From contig DATCLS010000081.1 in assembly GCA_036563805.1 (NCBI GenBank), positions 1-59,474 on the forward strand: DNA of 59,474 bases, given 5' to 3'. This stretch comes from DATCLS01 sp036563805. Lineage in GTDB: Bacteria > Actinomycetota > Acidimicrobiia > Acidimicrobiales > VFJN01. The position numbers and the translations under genes are program-made. The notes under the pieces were generated by a model. That model did not search any database. It had not been told where the DNA came from and saw nothing but the letters and a program-made list of their open reading frames with translations. Positions 41,823-50,365 of the stretch are shown in pieces (the stretch's first letter is position 1; each line of letters opens with the position of its first letter).

Positions 41823-42850
41823 CCCACCACCTCCGGCGTCGATGCAGGCTCGGGACCGGGCCCGGGTCCGTGCCCGGGTGCGCCGACCGGCGTGGCCCAC
41901 AGGTCCTCCAGCAGCTCCTCCGGCTCCGGCGCTGGGCTGGTCTTGGCGAACTGCACCGCGGCCCGGACCTCTTCGGCCGCCGCCTCGGCCAGCTCGTCCA
42001 GCTCCCGCTCGCTCACGCCGTCGGCCAGCAGCCGGGCCCGGTGCAGGTCGAGCGGGTCGCGGGCCCGCCACGCCTCCAGCTCCTCGGCGGGCCGGTGGCC
42101 CAGGTCGAGGCCGCCGTACTCGGCGTGGTCGCGGTAGCGGTAGGTGCGGGCCTCCACGAGCGTCGGGCCGCCCCCGCCCCGCGCCCGGTCGACCGCCGCC
42201 CGCACCGCCTCGTAGACGGCCACGACGTCCTGCCCGTCGACGGCGACGCCGGGCATGGCGTAGGCGGCGGCCCGGGCCGCGATCGATTCCCCCGCCATCG
42301 TGTCGGCCAGGGCCGTCGACATGGCGTACAGGTTGTTCTCGCACACGAACACGGCCCCGAGCCGCCAGGCCGCCGCCAGGTTCAGGCCCTCGTGGAACGA
42401 CCCGATGTTGGCGGCGCCGTCGCCGAAGAAGGCGAGTGCCACCTGGTCGGAGCCCCGGATGCGGGCGCCGTAGGCGGCGCCGGCCGCCTGAGGGATGCCC
42501 GCCCCCACGATCGCCGTCTCCCCCAGGCTCCCGACTGCGAAGTCGGCCAGGTGCATGGACCCGCCCTTGCCCCGGCACACGCCGGTCCGGCGGCCCATCA
42601 GCTCGGCCATGAGCGGGCCGAGCGCCGCGCCCTTGGCGATCGGGTGCCCGTGCGAGCGGTGGTAGCCGACCGTGAAGTCGTCCGCCCGCAGCGCCAGGCA
42701 CGAACCGACGATCGCCGCCTCCTGCCCGATGCAGAGGTGCACGGAGCCGGCGATCCCCTGACCCTTGCGCACGATGTCCATCGCCGCTTCCTCGAACCGG
42801 CGAATGCGCAGCATGCGGCGCATCGCGTCGAGCTGTCGCTCTCTGTCCAT
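41819..42850 (-). CDS. 2-oxoacid dehydrogenase E1 component, alpha subunit
   Basis: The TPP-binding motif GDGAANIGSFHEGLNLAA with the closing ENN is complete, and the N-terminus has MRRMLRIRRFEEAAM and HLCIGQEAAIVG typical of E1 alpha. The GYHRSHGHPIAKG histidine loop is present. The 343-residue length is usual. Its start at ATG 42850 is preceded by GAGAGG and a 67-base stretch after the shared operator. It heads an eight-gene minus-strand operon that runs to 35853 with almost all genes overlapping. A Pro/Gly tail ends the protein. Confidence 0.92.
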   Translation of the reverse strand: MDRERQLDAMRRMLRIRRFEEAAMDIVRKGQGIAGSVHLCIGQEAAIVGSCLALRADDFTVGYHRSHGHPIAKGAALGPLMAELMGRRTGVCRGKGGSMHLADFAVGSLGETAIVGAGIPQAAGAAYGARIRGSDQVALAFFGDGAANIGSFHEGLNLAAAWRLGAVFVCENNLYAMSTALADTMAGESIAARAAAYAMPGVAVDGQDVVAVYEAVRAAVDRARGGGGPTLVEARTYRYRDHAEYGGLDLGHRPAEELEAWRARDPLDLHRARLLADGVSERELDELAEAAAEEVRAAVQFAKTSPAPEPEELLEDLWATPVGAPGHGPGPGPEPASTPEVVG

Positions 42851-42911
42851 CGCGGCCGTGCCTCTCCCCCTCGGCGCGTGCACCCCGGCCGGTGGTTGCG
42901 CCGTCGTCCGA

Positions 42912-42931
42912 ATGCAAGTGTATCCTTGCAT
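42912..42931. promoter_or_regulatory. Operator site B (GCAAG-N6-CTTGC) between E1 alpha and SDR
   Basis: ATGCAAG (42912-42918) and CTTGCAT (42925-42931) are perfect 7-base arms with spacer TGTATC. The -10-like TACACT (minus strand) and TATCCT (plus) both lie in the spacer. The site is nearly identical to site A1 (ATGCAAGTG shared). Confidence 0.8.
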
Positions 42932-43028
42932 ACAGCGAACGGACGGGTGAGTCAACGACGACGGGGGGTCGGCCGCCGGCCGTTCTCGCCCGCCCGCACC
43001 GCCGCCCATCGAGCGCAGGAGGGGGACC

Positions 43029-43790
43029 ATGTCCGACTTCGAGGGAGCCGTCGCGGTCGTGACCGGCGCCGGCAACGGCATCGGCGCCGAGTACGCCCGC
43101 CACTTCGCCGGGCGGGGCGCCCGGGTGATCGTGGCCGACATCGACGGGGAGGCGGCCGAAGCCGTAGCCAAGGAGATCACCGCGGCCGGCGGGCAGGCGG
43201 CGCCGCTGGTGGTCGACATCGCCGACGCCGAGGCCTGCGTGGCCGCCCTCGACAGGGTCGTCGCCGAGCACGGCTCGCTCGACGTGCTGATCAACAACGC
43301 CGCGCTCTACCGCGACCGCGACTTCGCCATCGCCGAGGAGATCGGACTCGACATGTGGCAGCGGATGATCGACATCAACATCTCCGGCACGTTCTTCATG
43401 TGCCGGGCCGCCATCCCCCACATGAAGCGCCAGGGCTCAGGCCGCATCGTCAACCAGAGCTCGGCCTCGGCGTACGCCACCGTCCCCGGCTCGCTGCACT
43501 ACTCGATGACCAAGGCGGCGGTCATCACGATGACCAAGACGCTCGCCCGCGAGCTGGGCCCGTTCGGGATCCGGGTCAACGCCATCGCCCCCGGCGTGAT
43601 CGACACGCCGGCCACGCTCGCGGTCGTGCCCGAAGACGTCCTGGCCAAGGGCGTCGGCGCCACGTCGCTCGGCCGCGTCGGCCACGCCACCGACCTGGCG
43701 CCGGTCGTCGCCTTCCTGTGCTCGGAGGGCGGCGGCTACATCACCGGCCAGACGATCGTGGTCGACGGCGGCATCACGATGCTGGGCTGA
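43029..43790 (+). CDS. Short-chain dehydrogenase/reductase
   Basis: The 253-residue protein is a complete classical SDR: TGAGNGIGAE (12-21), NNAALYRD, SSASAYA, and YSMTK with the catalytic Tyr and Lys, ending TGQTIVVDGG. ATG 43029 follows an AGGAGGGGG Shine-Dalgarno. It begins a plus-strand unit with the aldehyde dehydrogenase and luciferase-like genes, divergent from the E1 alpha operon. An alcohol or ketone step feeding the aldehyde dehydrogenase is likely. Confidence 0.92.
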   Translation: MSDFEGAVAVVTGAGNGIGAEYARHFAGRGARVIVADIDGEAAEAVAKEITAAGGQAAPLVVDIADAEACVAALDRVVAEHGSLDVLINNAALYRDRDFAIAEEIGLDMWQRMIDINISGTFFMCRAAIPHMKRQGSGRIVNQSSASAYATVPGSLHYSMTKAAVITMTKTLARELGPFGIRVNAIAPGVIDTPATLAVVPEDVLAKGVGATSLGRVGHATDLAPVVAFLCSEGGGYITGQTIVVDGGITMLG

Positions 43791-43800
43791 GGTGGGCACG

Positions 43801-45291
43801 ATGGACTCGACCGTGGATGCGACCGGCGACGTCGGGGCGCTGCTGACCCGCGACGGGTTCTTCGTCGACGGCGGCTGGGTGGCGCCCGCCGGCGACGGGG
43901 CCCTGCCGGTGGTCTCGCCGTCCACCGAGGAGGTGGTCGGCTCCGTCCCGGCCGCCACTCCGGCCGACATGGACCGGGCCGTCGCCGCCGCCCGCGCCGC
44001 CTTCGACGCGGGGCCGTGGCCCCGGATGGCACCGGGCGAGCGGGCCGACGTGCTGGCCCGGGCCGCCGCCCTGCTGGCCGAGCGGGCCGGCGACATCGCC
44101 GCCGTGACCGTGGAGGAGATCGGCTCGCCGGTCGGCAACCCGGCGTCGCAGACCGGGCTGGTGGCGCCGGTGTTCGGCTACTACGCCGCGCTGGCCCGGA
44201 CGTTCCCGTTCGAGCGGGCCGTGGTGACGGACGACGGCCGGGCCGGCCTCGTCACCCAGGAGCCGGTCGGGGTCGTGGCCGCCATCGTCCCCTGGAACTC
44301 GCCGGTCACGCTGGCCGCCTGGAAGACCGCCCCCGCCCTGGCTGCCGGGTGCACGGTCGTGCTCAAGCCGCCGCCCGAGGCGCCGGTCAGCACGTTCGTC
44401 CTGGCCGAGGCGCTGGCCGAGGCCGGCGTGCCGCCCGGCGTGGTCAACGTGGTGCCCGGCGGGCGGGAGGTCGGCGAGCACCTGGTCACCCACCCCGGCA
44501 CCGACAAGGTGGCGTTCACTGGCTCGACCGCGGCCGGCAAGCGGATCATGAGCCTGTGCGGCGAGCAGGTGAAGCGGGTCTCGCTCGAGCTGGGCGGCAA
44601 GTCGGCCTGCCTCCTGCTCGAGGACGCCGACGTCGCCGCCGTGGTCCCGACCGTGGTCGGCATCGGCATGAACCGGTCCGGCCAGGTGTGCGCGGCCCAG
44701 ACCCGCATCCTCGTGCACCGCTCCCGCTACGCCGAGGCCCTGGAGGCGGCGGGGGCCACCGCCGCGGCCATCCCGGTCGGCGACCCCCACGACCCGGCCA
44801 CGGTCATCGGGCCGCTCGTGGCCGAGCGCCAGCGCGACCGGGTCCAGGGCTACATCGACGGCGCCGCGGCCGGCGGGGCCCGGGTGGTCACCGGCGGCGG
44901 CCGCCCGGCCCACCTGCCCCGAGGCTGGTACGTCGAGCCGACGATCCTGGGCGACGTCGACAACACCATGCCAGTGGCCCGCGAGGAGATCTTCGGGCCC
45001 GTGCTGTGCGTCCTACCGTTCGACGACGAGGACGAGGCCGTGCGGATCGCCAACGACTCGCCCTACGGGCTGGCCGGCGGCGTCTGGAGCGCAGACCCGG
45101 CCCGGGCTCTGGCGGTGGCGCGCCGGCTCCGCACCGGGGCGGTCAACGTCAACGCCGACTACCCGCCGTTCCCCCTGGTCCCCTTCGGCGGGTTCAAGCA
45201 GTCGGGACTGGGCCGCGAGCTCGGGCCCGAGGGCCTGGCCTCCTTCCTCGAGCCCCGCAGCATCGGGGTGCCGCCGGCGCTGGCGCCGTGA
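43801..45291 (+). CDS. NAD(P)-dependent aldehyde dehydrogenase
   Basis: The nucleophile C297 in GQVCAAQTR and the general base E263 in LELGGKS are present, with the cofactor motif PWNSPVTLAAWK and FTGSTAAGK. The length of 496 residues is usual. ATG 43801 is chosen because GAGGTG lies 6 bases upstream; GTG 43792 would add three residues. It lies 10 bases after the SDR stop. It oxidises an aldehyde to the acid, most likely the product of an SDR. Its stop overlaps the luciferase-like start (GTGA). Confidence 0.93.
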   Translation: MDSTVDATGDVGALLTRDGFFVDGGWVAPAGDGALPVVSPSTEEVVGSVPAATPADMDRAVAAARAAFDAGPWPRMAPGERADVLARAAALLAERAGDIAAVTVEEIGSPVGNPASQTGLVAPVFGYYAALARTFPFERAVVTDDGRAGLVTQEPVGVVAAIVPWNSPVTLAAWKTAPALAAGCTVVLKPPPEAPVSTFVLAEALAEAGVPPGVVNVVPGGREVGEHLVTHPGTDKVAFTGSTAAGKRIMSLCGEQVKRVSLELGGKSACLLLEDADVAAVVPTVVGIGMNRSGQVCAAQTRILVHRSRYAEALEAAGATAAAIPVGDPHDPATVIGPLVAERQRDRVQGYIDGAAAGGARVVTGGGRPAHLPRGWYVEPTILGDVDNTMPVAREEIFGPVLCVLPFDDEDEAVRIANDSPYGLAGGVWSADPARALAVARRLRTGAVNVNADYPPFPLVPFGGFKQSGLGRELGPEGLASFLEPRSIGVPPALAP

Positions 45292-46265
45292 CGGCATCGG
45301 CGATGCCGGCCACGCTGTCGATCCGCTACCCGGCCATGGCGCCCGAGGACCCGGGGTCGTGGCGGCCGCTGCTCGACCGGGTGGTGGCCGCCGACCGGGC
45401 CGGCGTCGACCGGGTCGTGCTCTCGGGTGAGCACGTCGTGTTCGGCGAGCACCTGGAGAACTACGCCCGGCCCGAGCTGGGCGGCCGTGCGGGCGGCCGG
45501 CAGCCCACGGGCCCAGACGGCCACTTCCTCGAGCCCCTGACCACGATGGCGTTCCTAGCCGGGATGACCAGCCGGATCCGGTTCACCAACAGCATCCTGC
45601 TCGCCGCCCTGCGGCGCCCGGTCGTGCTGGCCAAGGCCGCGGCCACGCTCGACGTGCTCTCCGGGGGCCGGCTGGACCTGGGCGTGGGCATCGGCTGGCA
45701 GCGGGAGGAGTACGAAGCGGCCGGGCTCGACTTCGCCCGGCGCGGCCGGCTGCTCGACCAGACGCTGGAGGTGTGCCAGCTGCTGTGGCGGTCGCCCCGG
45801 GCCAGCTACGCCGCCGACGGCCTGGCGTTCGAGAACATCCACCTCAACCCCAAGCCGGTACAGCCGGGCGGGGTCCCGATCTGGGTCAGCGGCACGATCA
45901 ACCCCGGGGCCATGCGCCGCCTCGCCCGGTTCGGCGCCGGCTGGATCCCGTGGGGCACGGCGTCGGACGAGGCCGCCGCCCTGATCGCCGAGATCCCCCG
46001 CATGCGGGAGGCGGTGGCCGCCCTCGGACGCGACCCGCACGAGCTGGGCGTGGCCGGCAAGCTGTTCACCGTCCCGGGCGCGGACGGCCGGCCCGACCTG
46101 CGGGCCACGATGGAGGGTCTGCCGGCCCTGCTGGAGGCCGGGGTCACCGACGTCCGCCTCCAGCTCCCGGTGCCCGAGGAGGTGGCCGCCGCCGAGGACT
46201 ACCTCGCCCCCTGGGTGGCGGCGTTCCGGGAGATCGCCGCCGCCCACGCGCCCGCGCCAGCCTGA
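45288..46265 (+). CDS. Luciferase-like monooxygenase family oxidoreductase (F420-type)
   Basis: The 325-residue protein has the bacterial luciferase TIM-barrel pattern: LVVAADRAGVDRVVLSGEH-type start, RIRFTNSILLAALRRPVVLA, DVLSGGRLDLGVGIGWQREE and RGRLLDQTLEVCQLLW. In actinobacteria these proteins often use coenzyme F420. GTG 45288 overlaps the aldehyde dehydrogenase stop. The final gene of the plus-strand unit, it may reduce or oxidise an intermediate. Whether it uses F420 or FMN cannot be decided from the sequence. Confidence 0.88.
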   Translation: MTASAMPATLSIRYPAMAPEDPGSWRPLLDRVVAADRAGVDRVVLSGEHVVFGEHLENYARPELGGRAGGRQPTGPDGHFLEPLTTMAFLAGMTSRIRFTNSILLAALRRPVVLAKAAATLDVLSGGRLDLGVGIGWQREEYEAAGLDFARRGRLLDQTLEVCQLLWRSPRASYAADGLAFENIHLNPKPVQPGGVPIWVSGTINPGAMRRLARFGAGWIPWGTASDEAAALIAEIPRMREAVAALGRDPHELGVAGKLFTVPGADGRPDLRATMEGLPALLEAGVTDVRLQLPVPEEVAAAEDYLAPWVAAFREIAAAHAPAPA

Positions 46266-46278
46266 GTCGGCGGGCGGG

Positions 46279-46779
46279 TCAGTAGGGGGCGACGGCGGGG
46301 TCGTCCCTCTGGGTGGCGCCGATGCGGGCGGCGGCCGTGTGGGCCTTGCGGGAGGCCGGGACGTGCCGGCCGGCCTTGGCCAGTCCGAACACCGGCATGT
46401 TGCCGTAGATGGCCTCGTACTCCCCGGCCCGCACCTTGTAGGTCTCGTGCCAGATGCCGACGTCGCCCGAGTCGCGGATCGCCCGGTTGAACTGGCGCCA
46501 CGGCTCGAGGTGCGGCAGGTCCCTGTCGCGGGCGAAGCGGTCGAGGTCCTCGAAGCTGCGCCAGTACTGCACCACGATGATCGTGCGCCCGAACCAGATG
46601 TGGTGACCGAGGCAGCCGAGCTCGGGCCGCTGGTCCAGCACCCGCAGCATGCGGGGCATGGCGGTCGCCACCGGCCACCACGTGCGGACCTTCCAGGGCT
46701 TGTTGAACCGCATGCCGATCAGGAAGACGACGAAGTCGCCGTCGATGTCGGCCGTGTGGCGTCCGGTCTCGACCCCCAT
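46279..46779 (-). CDS. DUF4188-family protein
   Basis: The 166-residue protein matches the DUF4188 pattern (VFLIGMRFNKPWKVRTWWPV, LGHHIWFGRTIIVVQYWRSF, EPWRQFNRAIRDSGDVGIWH). Relatives are small ferredoxin-like fold proteins of unknown or dehydratase/monooxygenase-like role. ATG 46779 is preferred because AAGGA sits 6 bases upstream; a TTG six bases further upstream is weaker. It converges on the luciferase-like gene. No function is assigned. Confidence 0.78.
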   Translation of the reverse strand: MGVETGRHTADIDGDFVVFLIGMRFNKPWKVRTWWPVATAMPRMLRVLDQRPELGCLGHHIWFGRTIIVVQYWRSFEDLDRFARDRDLPHLEPWRQFNRAIRDSGDVGIWHETYKVRAGEYEAIYGNMPVFGLAKAGRHVPASRKAHTAAARIGATQRDDPAVAPY

Positions 46780-46851
46780 GCCCAATCCTTACCAGCCACC
46801 GGCCCCGCCCGCGGGTCAGAGGTCCGCACGCCGGGCGCCGGCGCCCGCCCG

Positions 46852-48717
46852 TCAGCCGGCGCCGGCCGAGGTCGACGCTGGCGGCTTGGCGTCCGACCAC
46901 CGGCGGATCACCGCGATGTCGGCGACGAACCGGACCGCGCCGTCCGGCGCCCACCGGTGCGCCGCCTCCTGTAGGCAGTCGGCCACCAGCCCGGCCGCCT
47001 CCTCGCCCCGCTCCTCCGGCACGTGGACGAGCAGCTCGTCGTGGAGGCACAGCACGATCCGCGCCGCCAGCGGCGCCGCCCGGGCCCGCACGGTCGCCGC
47101 CCAGGTCTTGAACAGCTCGGCCGCCGCCCCCTGGACCATGGCGTTGCGGGCGTAGCGGCCCCGGGCCGCGGCCGCCCCCGACGGCTCGCCCGGCACCGGC
47201 GAGCTGAACCGGACGAGGCGGCCGCCGTAGGTCCGCAGGGCCCGCCCGGCCCGGCCCGCCCGGTCGGCGTCCTCCAGGAAACGCATGGCCACCGGATAGG
47301 CCGCCGCCAGACGCCGCTGCATCGCCGCCCCGCCGCCCGACGTCTGGCCGTACAGGGCGCCGAGGACGGCCACCTTGGCGGTGTCGCGGTCGACGCCCAG
47401 CTGGGCCGCCACCGGGGCGTACAGGTCGTCGGCGGCGGTGGCGGCGGCCAGCGCCCGGTCGCCCGCCACCGCGGCCAGGACCCGGGGCTCGATCTGGCCC
47501 AGGTCGGCCCGCACGAACACGTGCCCCGGCTCGGCCACCACCACCACCCGGAGGTCGGCCGGCAGGTTGTGGAGGCCGCCCGAGGCGGTCATCCGGCCGG
47601 CGGCCCCGTCCGCCCCGGTCCAGGCGCCCCGCAGCCGGCCGTCGGCGCCGACGTGGGCGTCGAGCCAGCCGTACCCGTAGGTGGTGGCCACCCGCTCCGC
47701 TTTGCGCCAGGCCAGCAGTGCGCCCACGACCGGGTGGGCGTCGCGGGCCGCCTCCAGCCGCCACGCCCGGGTGTCGGGTAGGTCGAGGCCGACCCGACGC
47801 AGCAGCGCCCGCACCTGGACGGGGCTGCGCAGGTCGACGTGCCCGGCGTCGGGCACGTGGGCCAGGACCTCGGCGTCGCGGCGGGCCCGGTGGCGGGCCG
47901 CTTCGGCCTCGGACCGGGGCCGGGGCCCGATCAGCTCGGCCAGCAGGCTTTCGGCCGCCGCCCGGTCGACGGGGAGGCCGTCCGCCGACAGCTCGGCACA
48001 CAGCAGTTCGGCGGCCGACTCCGCCCGCACGGTGGCCAGCGCCCGGGCCGCCGGCACCTCGCCCCGGCGCTGCAGGTCCGCCAGGCGGGCGCGCTGGGCG
48101 GCGGCGACGCCGAGGGCCAGGGCCGCCCACCGGGCCCGGCGCGCCGGGGTGGCCGCCCAGCCGCCGGCGACCCAGTCGGGCCGGAGGTGGCCGTCGGCCC
48201 GGACCGGCTCCTCGGGGTCCCCGCCGTCGTCGGCCTGGCTGAACAGGTCGAGCGGTCCGTCCGCGGGCACGGAGTCGGGCGGCAGGCCGTGGACCAGCGC
48301 CCACACCCGGCCGGGGTCGGCCCGCAGGCCGCCGGCCAGCAGCCGGTGGACGGCGGCGAGGTCCCAGCAGGCCGCCACTCGCAGCCCGCCGTCGACCAGC
48401 GCCCGGGCCGTCTCGTTGGACCACCACACCCAGCGCGGCCGCAGCTCCCGCTCGACGGCGGCCAGGCCGGCGATCGCCGCGGCCCGGTCGCCGGCGTCGA
48501 GGCCCAGCTCGACGGGCGCGGCGGCCGCCGCGTCGGCGTCCGGCCCGACGGCCGACCCGACCGCGGAGCCGGCCCGGGAGCCCGCGGTCCCGGCCCCGCC
48601 GGTCCCGCGCCCGCCCGGGGCCGCAGCCAGGCCGAGCCCGCCCTCCGGGCCGACCGCCAGGGCCACCAGGTCGCCGCGCCCGACCCCGGCCCGCGCCAGC
48701 TCGCCGACCAGGTCCAT
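46852..48717 (-). CDS. Family A DNA polymerase, bifunctional exonuclease/polymerase type
   Basis: The C-terminal half holds the pol A palm and finger motifs: motif A RADLGQIEPRVLA, motif B RDTAKVAVLGALYGQT (R-x3-K with YG) and motif C LCLHDELLVHVP. The N-terminal half lacks the 5' nuclease and has no clear Asp/Glu exonuclease motif, so proofreading is doubtful. Total length is 621 residues, much shorter than Pol I (about 900). Actinobacteria often carry such a second, shorter polymerase of unknown role. ATG 48717 is used; a 46-base tandem duplication lies in its upstream region. Confidence 0.87.
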   Translation of the reverse strand: MDLVGELARAGVGRGDLVALAVGPEGGLGLAAAPGGRGTGGAGTAGSRAGSAVGSAVGPDADAAAAAPVELGLDAGDRAAAIAGLAAVERELRPRWVWWSNETARALVDGGLRVAACWDLAAVHRLLAGGLRADPGRVWALVHGLPPDSVPADGPLDLFSQADDGGDPEEPVRADGHLRPDWVAGGWAATPARRARWAALALGVAAAQRARLADLQRRGEVPAARALATVRAESAAELLCAELSADGLPVDRAAAESLLAELIGPRPRSEAEAARHRARRDAEVLAHVPDAGHVDLRSPVQVRALLRRVGLDLPDTRAWRLEAARDAHPVVGALLAWRKAERVATTYGYGWLDAHVGADGRLRGAWTGADGAAGRMTASGGLHNLPADLRVVVVAEPGHVFVRADLGQIEPRVLAAVAGDRALAAATAADDLYAPVAAQLGVDRDTAKVAVLGALYGQTSGGGAAMQRRLAAAYPVAMRFLEDADRAGRAGRALRTYGGRLVRFSSPVPGEPSGAAAARGRYARNAMVQGAAAELFKTWAATVRARAAPLAARIVLCLHDELLVHVPEERGEEAAGLVADCLQEAAHRWAPDGAVRFVADIAVIRRWSDAKPPASTSAGAG

Positions 48718-48733
48718 CGCCGCATCGTAGGCA

Positions 48734-48825
48734 CCGGTCCCCCACCCCGGCGCCCCCGGCCCGGGCGCCGCGCTCCCCGCCGGTCCCCCACCCCGGCGCC
48801 CCCGGCCCGGGCGCCGCGCTCCCCG
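48734..48825. repeat. 46-base tandem duplication upstream of the polymerase gene
   Basis: Two perfect 46-base units begin with CCGGTCCCCCACCCC at 48734 and 48780. They are very GC-rich. They lie between two minus-strand genes, 17 bases before the polymerase start. Confidence 0.85.
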
Positions 48826-48890
48826 CCGGCCGCCGACACCGGCGACCGACGCCGACGGCGAACACCGGCCGGCGCCCGCCGGTCAGCCGC

Positions 48891-50144
48891 TCAGCCCGCC
48901 GGCCGCTTGTGAACCTTCCCGTCCTTCATCACGAACGCCACGCTCTGGGTGACCGTGATGTCGGTGAGCGGGTCGCCGGGCACGCCGACGATGTCGGCCA
49001 GCATGCCGGGGGCGATCCGGCCCAGGTCGGGCGCCTCGATCAGCTCCGCCCCCATGACCGTGGCGGCCCGGATGGCCTGCAGCGGGGTCATCCCCCGCTT
49101 GACGAGCACGACCAGCTCCTCGGCGTTGCGACCGTGCCAGATGGCCGGCGCGTCGCTGCCCGAGGCGATCTTCACCCCGGCCTCGATGGCCAGCGACAGC
49201 GACGCCTTGGCCTTGGGGAAGGTCTCGGCCGCCTTGGACTGCATCGCCTTCGAGTGGCCGGACACGTCCCAGTTCTCGGTCAGCGCGTTGGTCGACACCA
49301 GGAACGTGCCGGCGTCGACCATTCGCCGGACCGTGTCCTCGGTGATCATGAACCCGTGCTCGATGCAGTCGATGCCGGCGTCGAGCGCGGCGTTCACCGC
49401 GGTGTCGCCGTGGCAGTGGGCCGCCACCTTCAAGCCCCGGCGGTGCGCCTCATCAGCGATGGCCGCCAGCTCCTCGGTCGAGTACTGCTGGGCGCCGGGC
49501 GGGCCGAGCGAGGCGACCACGCCACCCGACGCGCAGCACTTGATGAGCTTGGCCCCGTGCTTGATCTGGTAACGGACGGCGCGGCGGACCTGGTCGACGC
49601 CGTCGGCGATGCCCTCCTCGACCGACAGCGGCATGAGGTGGGGCGCCAGCGCGCTCTGGGCGCTCGGGTCGAGGTGGCCGCCGGTGGGGCAGATGGCGTG
49701 GCCGGCCGGGACGATGCGTGGCCCGTCGATCCACCCGGCGTCCACCGCCTGGCTCAGGGCCACGTCCAACAGGTAGCCGCCGGTCTTCACGAACAGGCCC
49801 AGGTTGCGGACGGTCGTGAAGCCGGCCCGCAGGGTCCGCCGGGCGTTGGCCGTGGCCCGCAGCGTCATCTTCACGGGGTCGGTCACGACCGGATCGGTGA
49901 GGCCGGCGCCCGGGCCGCCCAGCACGAGGTCGACCTCCATGTCCATGAGCCCGGGGATGAGCGTCAGCTCGGGTAGCTCGACCACCTCGTCGGCGTCGGT
50001 GGCGGCGCGGCGGTCGCTGTCGACGGAGGCGATGCGGTTGCCCTCGACGCGGACGCGGGCGCCCTCCAGCAGCTCCCCCGTGTCGACGTCGAGCACGGCC
50101 CGGGGGGCCAGGACCGTCACCTTCGTGTGGGCCGTGTCGGCCAT
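48891..50144 (-). CDS. Amidohydrolase-superfamily protein lacking the N-terminal HxH motif
   Basis: The 417-residue protein is an amidohydrolase of the imidazolonepropionase/Xaa-Pro dipeptidase-like group. The carboxylated-lysine candidate K202 (LIKCCASGG), H243 and H245 (AAHCHGD), H263 (IEHG) and D331 (SGSDAP) are present. The usual first metal motif PGLIDxHxH reads PGLMDMEVDL, with E70 and D72 in place of the two His, so metal binding must differ. GTTVRNLGLF-type sequence is kept. ATG 50144 follows GGAGGACGGACGGAA. Substrate unknown. Confidence 0.87.
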   Translation of the reverse strand: MADTAHTKVTVLAPRAVLDVDTGELLEGARVRVEGNRIASVDSDRRAATDADEVVELPELTLIPGLMDMEVDLVLGGPGAGLTDPVVTDPVKMTLRATANARRTLRAGFTTVRNLGLFVKTGGYLLDVALSQAVDAGWIDGPRIVPAGHAICPTGGHLDPSAQSALAPHLMPLSVEEGIADGVDQVRRAVRYQIKHGAKLIKCCASGGVVASLGPPGAQQYSTEELAAIADEAHRRGLKVAAHCHGDTAVNAALDAGIDCIEHGFMITEDTVRRMVDAGTFLVSTNALTENWDVSGHSKAMQSKAAETFPKAKASLSLAIEAGVKIASGSDAPAIWHGRNAEELVVLVKRGMTPLQAIRAATVMGAELIEAPDLGRIAPGMLADIVGVPGDPLTDITVTQSVAFVMKDGKVHKRPAG

Positions 50145-50211
50145 TTCCGTCCGTCCTCCGTGTCGGGCCGATCCTCGAACCGATCCGTGGCGCGATCCGG
50201 CGCCGCCATCG

Positions 50212-50226
50212 TGGATCAATAATCCA
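50212..50226. promoter_or_regulatory. Short inverted repeat between the divergent amidohydrolase and S15 genes
   Basis: TGGAT and ATCCA flank CAATA in the only AT-rich patch of the gap 50145-50365. It is a candidate operator or part of the amidohydrolase promoter. Confidence 0.35.
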
Positions 50227-50365
50227 ACCCGCACCGTACCCCTCCTCGCCGGGCGCCTCGAATCCGCTCGACTCCGCCCCCGCCCCTCCGAACTCGGCGT
50301 TGGACGACAAACGCCGCCGAACGGAGTACACATAGCGGCCACGACGGCGTGGGAGGGGAACGTCC

